Source of the DNA: OMOG01 sp041485845
Lineage (GTDB): Bacteria > Acidobacteriota > Terriglobia > Bryobacterales > Bryobacteraceae
Assembly (NCBI GenBank): GCA_041485845.1
Contig: JBGPKH010000219.1
Span: 1 to 12,387 of the forward strand
Direction of reading: 5' to 3'
DNA length: 12,387 nt
The notes under the pieces were generated by a model. It worked only from the letters and a program-made list of their open reading frames with translations, had not been told where the DNA came from and ran no database searches. The position numbers and the translations under genes are program-made. Numbering within the stretch: the first letter of the stretch is position 1; the number at the start of each line of letters is the position of its first letter. Positions 6,662 through 12,354 of the stretch are shown here, piece by piece.

Positions 6662-7621
6662 TCAATGTTCCAGTATCGTGCAAGCCCAGTGAGCGCCGAA
6701 TCCAAAAGTGAACAGCAGCAGGTAATCGCCACGCTTTACCTTGCCGGCTTTGACCGCGTCGCAGAGATTGATCGCGTTGTCGGCGGCAATGGTGTGGCCT
6801 TTGCGCGGGATGTTGCCTCCGAAGAAGCGCTCGGACGGGATGTTCAACAGCCGGCGGAGGATGTCCCAGCTCCTGCGGTTGACGTTGTGCGGGAGCACCA
6901 TGGCGATCTCGGAAATATCGAGCTGCGCCTTGTCCAGTGTCTCCTGGATCACGTGACGCGCGGTTGCAAAATACGATGCCACGATCTCGTTGCCCTTGTT
7001 TTTCGGATCCCAGAAATAACCTTTGGTCACCTGCGTGTGAGCCACAATGCGGTTCGACCCGGCATCGCGCTCCACCAGGGCGGCGGCTCCGCCATCGCTG
7101 ATCAGGTTATACAGCACCTCGCGGCGGGAGCCCTTGGGCAGTGCGTCGGCGCTCACGCACAAGACCCGGCGGACGGCCGGTTCGCTCACCAGCAGGTTGG
7201 ACGCCACCCGAATAGCGCTCAGGAACGAAACGCATCCCGCTTGCGCCAGTCCGATCACGTTGGCGCGCGTCAGTTCGAGCTCATACTGCAGGGCAGTTGC
7301 CGGGTACCGAAACAGTCCGCTCAGATGGCCGCCTCTCCGCGGGCGTTCCTCAGGAATCGCGCTGGCGTAGATCAAGGTGTCGATCTCTCCGGGGGCTACC
7401 GCCGCCGAGCGCAGCAGCTTTCTCACAGCGCCTTTGGCGAGGTCGTACGACGTCTCGGCGTCAGCCACAAACAACCGGCGGAAGCCGAGATGCTCCAGTT
7501 GCTCCGGCGTGCTCTCGACCATCCCCCGGGCCGCCAATTCGCCAACCGTGAACGACCGCGCCGGCAGACAATACGCGAGATGCGCGATGCCAGGCGGAGC
7601 GCTCCTGCTTTTACCCTTCAA
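6662..7621 (-). CDS. KAS III-like beta-ketoacyl synthase / acyltransferase, 319 aa, TTG start
   Basis: Thiolase-fold enzyme with the KAS III triad intact: Cys130 (GLAQAGCVSFLSA), His245 (MVLPHNVNRRSW) and Asn270 (FFGGNIPRKGHTIAAD). It ends in the usual glycine-containing strand (LLLFTFGFGAHWAC). The sequence after Asn270 (IPRKGHTIAADN) differs from the TSAAS-type motif of fatty-acid FabH, pointing to a specialised branch that condenses or transfers carrier-bound acyl groups. The frame is open back to 7798, but that part lies over the SRPBCC gene. I chose TTG 7621, with AAGG six bases upstream, an 11-base overlap with SRPBCC, and an N-terminus (GIAHLAYCLP) that aligns with FabH about ten residues in. 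The synthase may extend or transfer the aminoacyl unit (inference). Confidence 0.83.
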   Translation of the reverse strand: MKGKSRSAPPGIAHLAYCLPARSFTVGELAARGMVESTPEQLEHLGFRRLFVADAETSYDLAKGAVRKLLRSAAVAPGEIDTLIYASAIPEERPRRGGHLSGLFRYPATALQYELELTRANVIGLAQAGCVSFLSAIRVASNLLVSEPAVRRVLCVSADALPKGSRREVLYNLISDGGAAALVERDAGSNRIVAHTQVTKGYFWDPKNKGNEIVASYFATARHVIQETLDKAQLDISEIAMVLPHNVNRRSWDILRRLLNIPSERFFGGNIPRKGHTIAADNAINLCDAVKAGKVKRGDYLLLFTFGFGAHWACTILEH

Positions 7622-8048
7622 AGATGGCCTTGATATTGGCTGCCGTCCGGTCGCCTTCGGCTTCATTCTGACGCTCGATGAAGGCCTTGTCCAGAACCTT
7701 GGCAAGAACCGTCGCGGGCGCCTCGTACTCCACTTCCAAGGTGAACTTCGAGCCACTCCCATCCGGCTCGGCCGTGTAGGAAAAGGTGCTTTCCACACCG
7801 CTGGTGGTCCGGAAGGAAAAGCGCCTGCCTTCCTCGAACGCCACCGTTTCGGCGTGTCCTTGGATTTCCACGCCGGCCATCAGGAAGGTCCAGTCCCAAT
7901 GGGCACCCACCTGGTGTGAGTTGCCGGACAGGCCGCTAACGGTCTTCAGCGGGGATACAAACGCCGGGTGGTTCTGGACATCCGAGATGTACTCGATAAC
8001 CCGCTCGGGGTCTGCCGGGAGTTTTACGGTTCGGGTAATCTTCGCCAC
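7611..8048 (-). CDS. SRPBCC (START/polyketide-cyclase-like) protein, 145 aa, GTG start
   Basis: Helix-grip-fold protein. The N-terminal strand KITRTVKLPADPERVIEYISDVQNHPAFVSPL is typical of SRPBCC polyketide cyclase/dehydrase proteins. It is followed by beta strands (HWDWTFLMAGVEIQG, RFSFRTTSG, STFSYTAEPDGSGSKFTLEVEYE) and a long C-terminal helix (LDKAFIERQNEAEGDRTAANIKAIFE). GTG 8048 is preceded by a near-perfect AAGGAG six bases upstream, which decides it over ATG 8084. The fold makes a deep hydrophobic cavity; members cyclise polyketides, bind lipids or do nothing catalytic. Lying directly before the synthase and overlapping it by 11 bases, it may bind or cyclise the pathway's product (inference). 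Confidence 0.8.
   Translation of the reverse strand: MAKITRTVKLPADPERVIEYISDVQNHPAFVSPLKTVSGLSGNSHQVGAHWDWTFLMAGVEIQGHAETVAFEEGRRFSFRTTSGVESTFSYTAEPDGSGSKFTLEVEYEAPATVLAKVLDKAFIERQNEAEGDRTAANIKAIFEG
7628..7631 (-). promoter_or_regulatory. Ribosome-binding site for the KAS III-like gene
   Basis: AAGG lies six bases before TTG 7621, inside the last codons of the SRPBCC gene. It decides the start, because the frame contains no ATG between the end of the SRPBCC gene and the conserved N-terminal strand. Confidence 0.4.
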
Positions 8049-8054
8049 AGTCCT

Positions 8055-8060
8055 CTCCTT
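8055..8060 (-). promoter_or_regulatory. Strong Shine-Dalgarno AAGGAG for the SRPBCC gene
   Basis: AAGGAG is followed by AGGACT and then GTG 8048. The ideal spacing fixes the start and rules out the 12-residue N-terminal extension from ATG 8084. Confidence 0.75.
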
Positions 8061-8080
8061 TATTGGGAAATCGGTATCTC

Positions 8081-8578
8081 TCATCGTATATGAATCTTGA
8101 GCCGGGGAAACAACGGGTCAAACCTTTTTCTCAGCAAGGCGCGCAGCAGGCCGGCCTTCTTGTGTTTCCGCTCTTGCCGGAATTTCAGTACGGCGGCGCG
8201 CCCCGGGCCGGCGCGGAGTTGCAGGTAAACGTCACCATCGCGTAGCTGCAATGTGTATCCGGCCTGAGTCTTGACAAAAGGAATGAGCAACATTCGCAGG
8301 GAGGTCTCTACCTCGGCCGCGAACCCGGCGGGATTGAACCAAAAGAAAAACCAGCGCGGCCGGGCCGCCAGCGCAGCGGCCAGAAGGGCCAGCCAGACGG
8401 CGATCAGCCACGCCGGCGCGGCCTGCTTCCAAATCACGAGCCGTGCCAGCCCAAGCATCCCCGACAGCCCGTTGAGAGCGAAAACGCTCTGGCCGCGAAG
8501 CAGGAGCATACGCCGTCGTAAGACGGCCGATAGAAGGCCCAAGCCCAGAATGGAAGTGTAGATCGCCAGAATCAGCAC
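8081..8578 (-). CDS. Small membrane protein of unknown family, 165 aa, GTG start
   Basis: Two clear hydrophobic segments flank a short basic loop: residues 1-20 (MLILAIYTSILGLGLLSAVL) and about 57-73 (WLIAVWLALLAAALAAR). A weaker one lies near 36-50. The remainder (about 75-165) is soluble and becomes strongly basic (KFRQERKHKKAGLLRALLRKR), suggesting a cytoplasmic domain facing the membrane or nucleic acid. I do not recognise the family. The GTG at 8578 lacks a clear ribosome-binding site. A TATGAT -10-like box (8587-8592) ends eight bases before it, so a leaderless transcript starting near the GTG is conceivable. The gene precedes the SRPBCC start by 32 bases and is probably first in the operon. 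A role in anchoring or exporting the product is only a guess. Confidence 0.6.
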   Translation of the reverse strand: MLILAIYTSILGLGLLSAVLRRRMLLLRGQSVFALNGLSGMLGLARLVIWKQAAPAWLIAVWLALLAAALAARPRWFFFWFNPAGFAAEVETSLRMLLIPFVKTQAGYTLQLRDGDVYLQLRAGPGRAAVLKFRQERKHKKAGLLRALLRKRFDPLFPRLKIHIR

Positions 8579-8774
8579 GCAAGCGGATCATACACCCCGG
8601 GGGCAGCCTTGCGCTCAATATCGCGGCCGTTGGCTTCGGAGCGCCCGGTGGGGAGTCAAGGTGGGGACTTTCTAAAAACGCTTGCAGCCTCGCGGACAAC
8701 GAGACCCTATACAACTTGCCCCCAATTGACGCGGCTCCGCAAGGTGGTCACCGGCTTCGTCGAGTACGACTAGG

Positions 8775-9109
8775 CAAGGCTGCGCCTTGATATCCCTTCG
8801 GGATATGGGAGTCAGGAGTCAGGAGCCAGGAGTCAGAATGCCGGCGGCGGCGCGTGTTCGCAGGTCGATGGGGTTGCAACGAGAACAGAATTCTCGTTGG
8901 GGCCCCTATAACGGGAACCAGGCTTTTTCGGGACTTCGCCCGAACGAATGGCCCCTGCGGGGCCGCAGGAGTCAGGAGTCGAGGAAGTCAGAAGCCCAGA
9001 ACGCTCCCGCACAGCCGGACCTGCAAGTAGTCCCATTCTGGCTCCTGACTCCTGACTTCTGAGTCCTCAACATCGACAAGATTTTGTCGATGTTGGCGCT
9101 GTAAGCGCC
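8775..9109. repeat. Symmetrical hairpin and GGAGTCA-heptamer element
   Basis: Left side: two adjacent hairpins, CAAGGC/GCCTTG (8775-8789) and ATATCCC/GGGATAT (8790-8806), then four heptamers of GGAGTCA type (8808-8835). Centre: hairpins at 8877-8899 (CAACGAGAA/TTCTCGTTG), 8927-8944 (TTCGGG/CCCGAA) and 8950-8964 (GGCCCC/GGGGCC), and two more heptamers (8968-8981). Right side: four heptamers in the opposite orientation (9039-9066), then two adjacent hairpins, a perfect 12-bp stem at 9068-9095 and GGCGCT/AGCGCC at 9095-9109. The two ends therefore mirror each other. It could be a REP/MITE-like dispersed element, a double terminator, or a structured RNA. Confidence 0.7.
9068..9109 (+). terminator. 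Two back-to-back stem-loops, possible terminator
   Basis: A perfect 12-bp stem CAACATCGACAA/TTGTCGATGTTG with a GATT loop is followed directly by a 6-bp GC stem with a GTA loop and then TAACCGTTTTC. The T run is only four bases, so intrinsic termination is uncertain. The stems could equally be part of the repeat element. It lies between the 3' end of the ATPase gene and the start of the biosynthetic set, both on the minus strand. Confidence 0.35.
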
Positions 9110-9267
9110 TAACCGTTTTCGCGGGATCCAGATGTTGGTGAAAGTCGTCCTAGCACTTGCTGGACGAGTCACGGTGCTGTTCCTGGGAAATGTAAGGCCC
9201 ACAGGTAAGGCCGTGACTCAACCGGCTCAGGAGGGAGCGATTGGTATGTTTACTTCGTGACGAGCCC

Positions 9268-10266
9268 TTAGCAGAGTGCCGCCATCAGCGCCCCTCGCGC
9301 GGTGGAATTCAAAGCATCCCCAGAGACGCGCACCTCCGACAGCTTCAACGGAAAATCGGCGTTGCGCAGGGTCTGCTGGAAGTGCTCCAGGAAGCCCTTG
9401 GGCAGCACCGTGCCGCCGCTCAACACCATGGGGATGGATTGATCCAGCCTGGGCAGCCGCTGCGTGGAGGCGATTTCGCCCTTCAGCGTTTCCACCAGGT
9501 TCTGAATCATCTCCCCGTAGTACACCGTCAGCGCGTTGCGCACCCGGTCGCCCGACATCCCGTTCAGATGGAACCCCTGCTCCTTCTGCACGCGCATGCG
9601 CAAGGCCAGCTCGCCGGTCACCATGGCCGCCTGCTCATCGATGAAGTCGCCCGCCTTTTGCAGGCTGAAACTGATCACCGGCACCGACAGCACCGCCAGG
9701 CACACGTTGCACAGCCCGCTCCCGCACGAAATGGCGATGCCCGTATAGTTCGAGCCGCCGAGCTCCCCGAAGACCACCGCCAGGCCTTCCTCGATGGGCG
9801 TCGCCTCGAACCCCAGCTCGCTCAGGATCTGCCGCACCGAGGCCTCATGATAGCTGGCGCCGTCCTTCTGGTTGGCCAGCGGAGACGGCACGCTGAAGAA
9901 GACCTTCTGCCCGCCGGATGGGGCCGTTCCCACCAGCTTTTGGACGATCGCCCGCAGCACCGCCAGGCTGTGGCGCTCATGGGGATTGAGCAGGCCGTTG
10001 AGCATCGGCCGCCGCGTTTCCGCGTGAAAGATATCCGCAAACCTCTCGGCGTCATTGCCGAACACCACGATCTCGGAGCCCTTGACCTCGTGGAAAACGT
10101 TTTCCCGCTGCAGCAAACTCGCCGCCAGCTTGGAATAGGGCAGGGTGAGGAAAGCGTTGAGCTGCGTCTCATACTCATACTTCCCGTCGGCGCACCGTGC
10201 CACCACGATCCGGCTCGTACCCAAGTCGAGCCCGAGCGGTTGGTTGTATTCTTCGGCGTTATTCAT
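9268..10266 (-). CDS. Actin/Hsp70-fold ATPase (MreB/EutJ-like), 332 aa
   Basis: ASKHA-fold signatures are present. Phosphate 1 is LGLDLGTSRIVVA (residues 11-23). A connect-1-like region is IEEGLAVVFGELG (158-170). Phosphate 2 lies at GIAISCGSGLCNVCLAV (176-192), where the usual Asp-Gly-Gly-Gly-Thr is replaced by Cys-Gly-Ser-Gly-Leu-Cys. The adenosine motif is VLSGGTVLPKGF (281-292). It is close in length to MreB but shows no amphipathic N-terminal helix. ATG 10266 has GAGG eight bases upstream; the longer frame from 10332 contains the leader. No mreC/D, chaperone or microcompartment gene is adjacent, so a cytoskeletal, chaperone or sensor role cannot be decided. The altered phosphate 2 may lower ATP hydrolysis (inference). 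Confidence 0.78.
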   Translation of the reverse strand: MNNAEEYNQPLGLDLGTSRIVVARCADGKYEYETQLNAFLTLPYSKLAASLLQRENVFHEVKGSEIVVFGNDAERFADIFHAETRRPMLNGLLNPHERHSLAVLRAIVQKLVGTAPSGGQKVFFSVPSPLANQKDGASYHEASVRQILSELGFEATPIEEGLAVVFGELGGSNYTGIAISCGSGLCNVCLAVLSVPVISFSLQKAGDFIDEQAAMVTGELALRMRVQKEQGFHLNGMSGDRVRNALTVYYGEMIQNLVETLKGEIASTQRLPRLDQSIPMVLSGGTVLPKGFLEHFQQTLRNADFPLKLSEVRVSGDALNSTARGALMAALC

Positions 10267-10488
10267 TGAATTGTCCTCATCCCGAGGCACAGCCACGGAC
10301 CGCCCTTTCGGGCTGGGAACTCCTGCATCCACCTCGGGTATCCCCTTAGTAGTAGGCCCGGGTGGGAAAAGCTCTCAAGTTTCCACAACGACCGCAAAAG
10401 CGGTGGCGGACGGGCGCCCGTCGCACGCCCCGGCGCCCTGGTTTTCCATTCTGTTTTCCCAACGCGTAAACCGGATGCAATCAGCCCT
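10267..10488. promoter_or_regulatory. Divergent intergenic region with hairpins and a 14-bp palindrome
   Basis: It separates the minus-strand ATPase from plus-strand sequences and should contain the ATPase promoter. Seen: a GCCC/GGGC stem with a four-base loop (10302-10313), 36-47 bases before the ATPase start on its leader strand; ACCGC/GCGGT (10391-10404); and a perfect palindrome GACGGGCGCCCGTC (10409-10422) that could be an operator for a dimeric regulator. No clear -35/-10 pair stands out. Confidence 0.35.
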
Positions 10489-10697
10489 ATGCCGCTAGCC
10501 GCAGGTGACCGCCTCGGACCATATGAGATCCTCGCGCTCATCGGCGCCGGAGGAATGGGAGAGGTCACAGGGCGTGCGACACACGCCTTGGCCGGCAGGT
10601 GGCTGTCAAAATCCTTCCCGCGCACCTGGCCAACGATCCGCAGAGACTGGCGCGGTTCGCGCGCGAGACCAAGGCCGTTGCGGCTCTATCGCACCCC
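10489..10697 (+). pseudogene. Broken N-terminus of a Ser/Thr protein kinase
   Basis: ATG 10489 begins MPLAAGDRLGPYEILALIGAGGMGEV, the N-terminal lobe of the large Hanks-type kinase family of Acidobacteria, with its Gly-rich ATP loop. After GEV the frame breaks. Adding one base (a T between 10566 and 10567) would restore YRACDTRLGRQ and VAVKILPAHLAND, with the catalytic lysine, then ARETKAVAALSHP. Homology stops near 10697, just after the first lobe; the catalytic loop, activation segment and C-terminal domains are absent. It is therefore frameshifted and truncated. The second frame stays open and runs in phase into the Rieske gene at 10821, but the Rieske protein has its own start, so a fusion product is unlikely. 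Confidence 0.85.
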
Positions 10698-10820
10698 AAG
10701 CACGCAAGGACCGCAAGGACGGCACTTCGAGGGGCTTACCGGTCAGGGTGGTATTATGGAACCTTATTGCCCCTTTTTTCTTCGGATTATCGGACCTCCA
10801 GCTCGAAAGGAATCGACGGA

Positions 10821-11279
10821 ATGCAAGCGACGGGCTCCTCACAGGCCAATCCCCAGGACCGGCGAACGGTAGTGTCATGGCTTCTCGGAGGCGGTGTGGC
10901 CGCCTCTTTGGCTTCCTTTTTCTATCCGGTGGCGCGCTTCCTCAATCCGCCCCAGGTGGCGGAAGCATCGGTGAACGAAGTGTCCGCCGGCAAGGTCCAG
11001 GATCTCAAGCCCAACTCCGGGAAGATTGTGAAGTTCGGAAACAAGCCGGCGCTGCTGGTGCGCGTCAACGACACCGAGTGGAAAGCCTTTTCGGCAGTCT
11101 GCACGCACCTGAACTGCACCGTCCAGTATCAGGAAGCGCGGCGCGAGATCTGGTGCGCCTGCCACAACGGCACTTACGACCTCAGCGGCAGGGTGACCTC
11201 CGGACCGCCACCCAAACCGCTGGAAGAGCTGGCGGTCAAAATCCGCGGCGACGAAGTGGTCATCACTCACCAGGCCTAA
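10821..11279 (+). CDS. Rieske [2Fe-2S] subunit of a cytochrome bc/b6f-type complex, 152 aa
   Basis: Electron-transfer subunit of quinol:acceptor oxidoreductase. A Tat-like or anchor N-terminus (DRRTVVSWLLGGGVAASLASFFYPVARFL, residues 13-41; two Arg before a hydrophobic helix) leads to the cluster domain outside the membrane. Cluster boxes are CTHLNC (Cys94, His96, Cys99) and CACHNG (Cys112, Cys114, His115). All four ligands and the disulfide pair are present, with Asn in place of the usual Gly in each box. A Pro-rich loop (GPPPKPLEE) follows as in b6f-type Rieske proteins. ATG 10821 has AAAGGA upstream. The cytochrome b gene starts 13 bases after its stop. Confidence 0.92.
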   Translation: MQATGSSQANPQDRRTVVSWLLGGGVAASLASFFYPVARFLNPPQVAEASVNEVSAGKVQDLKPNSGKIVKFGNKPALLVRVNDTEWKAFSAVCTHLNCTVQYQEARREIWCACHNGTYDLSGRVTSGPPPKPLEELAVKIRGDEVVITHQA

Positions 11280-11292
11280 GGGGAAAACTCGC

Positions 11293-12354
11293 TTGCCAGC
11301 CACTGAACGGAAATCCAAAGCGCTCGACTGGTTAGATGAACGGACCGGATGGCGCATGGTCCGCGACCTGATGGACCACAAGGTGGTGCCCATCCACGCA
11401 GGGACCGCCTGGTATTATTTCGGCGGCATCACCCTGTTCCTGATCGGCGTGCAGTTCTTCACCGGGATCCTGCTGCTGCTGTATTACCGCCCCACCGCCG
11501 CCGAAGCCTTCGACAGCGTGCGCTTCCTCATGACCCGCGTGGAATTCGGCTGGCTGATCCGCTCCATCCATAGCTGGTCGGCGAACCTGCTGATTCTGGC
11601 GGCGTTCATCCACATGTTCAGCGTGGCTTTCACGCACGCTTACCGGCGCCCGCGCGAGCTCACCTGGCTTTCGGGCATCGTGCTGCTGGGCCTGATGCTG
11701 GGGTTCGGGTTCAGCGGATACCTGCTGCCGTGGAACCAGATCTCGTACTTCGCCACCAAGGTGGGGACGGACATGGCGGGGACCACGCCGGTGGTGGGCC
11801 CGACCCTCGCGCGCTTTCTGCGCGGCGGCGAAGACGTGGGCGGCGCCACGCTGACGCGCTTCTTCGATTTCCACGTGATCATTCTTCCTCTCGTCACATT
11901 CGGGTTGATCGGGTTGCACCTCCTGCTGGTGCAGAAACATGGGATGAGCACGCCGGGCGGGATTCCCGCTACCCGGCTCGCGCAAATGAAGTTCTTCCCG
12001 AATTTCTTCCTCCGGGAGCTCATGATCTGGTATGGGGTGTTGGCCGTGCTCGGGACGTTGGCGGCCATCTTCCCGTGGGAGCTCGGCGAGAAGGCCGACC
12101 CCTTCGCCTCCGCGCCCGCGGGCATTCGACCCGAGTGGTATTTCCTGGCCGAGTTCTACACCTTGAAGCTCATTCCCAGCCACGTGTGGATCATCGAGGG
12201 AGAGTTGCTCGGCCTGCTGGGATTCGGCGTGCTGGCGGCCGTCTGGGTTCTGCTGCCGTTCTGGGAAGCCAACCGCGCCAGGGTCGCCACGGGCGTGGGA
12301 GTCTTTCTGATCTTCTATCTGGTGGCATTCACTATTTTGGGTTACGTCAAATGA
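11293..12354 (+). CDS. Cytochrome b of a Rieske/cytochrome b complex (b6 and subunit IV in one chain), 353 aa, TTG start
   Basis: Membrane quinol-oxidising subunit. Haem ligands are paired on two helices: IHSWSANLLILAAFIH (13 residues between the His) and FHVIILPLVTFGLIGLH (14 between), the latter spacing being b6f-like. GIRPEWYFLAEF, near residue 280, is the Qo-site PEWY motif, on the subunit-IV-like C-terminal half. About seven or eight hydrophobic helices are visible, including IVLLGLMLGFGFSGYLLPW. The chain is shorter than mitochondrial cytochrome b and joins the b6 and IV parts without a break. TTG 11293 is preceded by AGGGGAAAA at suitable distance; no ATG lies nearer to the conserved start. 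Its stop overlaps the next ATG as ATGA. It forms an operon with the Rieske gene. Confidence 0.92.
   Translation: MPATERKSKALDWLDERTGWRMVRDLMDHKVVPIHAGTAWYYFGGITLFLIGVQFFTGILLLLYYRPTAAEAFDSVRFLMTRVEFGWLIRSIHSWSANLLILAAFIHMFSVAFTHAYRRPRELTWLSGIVLLGLMLGFGFSGYLLPWNQISYFATKVGTDMAGTTPVVGPTLARFLRGGEDVGGATLTRFFDFHVIILPLVTFGLIGLHLLLVQKHGMSTPGGIPATRLAQMKFFPNFFLRELMIWYGVLAVLGTLAAIFPWELGEKADPFASAPAGIRPEWYFLAEFYTLKLIPSHVWIIEGELLGLLGFGVLAAVWVLLPFWEANRARVATGVGVFLIFYLVAFTILGYVK

Larger units (their letters stand above)
8579..9267. other. 689-bp gap without a convincing gene
   Basis: Positions 8579-8774 hold the probable promoter region of the minus-strand operon. On the plus strand there is also a short open stretch ending at a stop near 8774 (tail TGFVEYD), possibly the decayed end of a gene. 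Positions 8775-9109 are the structured repeat element described separately. Positions 9110-9267 hold a 9-bp inverted repeat (GAGTCACGG at 9166-9174, CCGTGACTC at 9211-9219) and a 43-codon plus-strand frame from 9132 without a ribosome-binding site or recognisable protein. No tRNA or other RNA gene is evident. Confidence 0.6.

Noticed and set aside
6107..7633. Plus-strand frame of 508 codons
   Set aside because: It lies opposite the SDR and KAS III genes, both of which have intact catalytic motifs. The plus-strand product has no recognisable domain.
7622..7798. N-terminal extension of the KAS III-like protein
   Set aside because: It is out-of-frame translation of the SRPBCC gene (low-complexity Arg/Pro/Ser) and does not align to any KAS III N-terminus.
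8716..8774. Possible plus-strand gene tail ending TGFVEYD before a stop
   Set aside because: Too short to identify; no upstream continuation in frame. Mentioned only as a possible relic.
8787..9062. Plus-strand frame with a GVRSQEPGVR-like product
   Set aside because: This is translation of the heptamer repeats. No ribosome-binding site or domain, and the region is a structured repeat.
8775..9066. CRISPR array
   Set aside because: The repeats are 7-bp heptamers in short runs with inverted copies and without regular spacers; no cas genes are present.
9132..9260. 43-codon plus-strand frame starting MLVKVVLALAG
   Set aside because: Hydrophobic start is suggestive, but there is no ribosome-binding site, no family resemblance, and it overlaps an inverted repeat.
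9241..10269. Plus-strand frame of 342 codons opposite the ATPase
   Set aside because: His/Gln/Arg-rich shadow in a GC-rich gene. The minus strand carries the ASKHA motifs and a ribosome-binding site.
11332..12183. Minus-strand frame of 283 codons opposite cytochrome b
   Set aside because: Glu/His/Gln-rich antisense product without motifs; cytochrome b is unambiguous on the plus strand.
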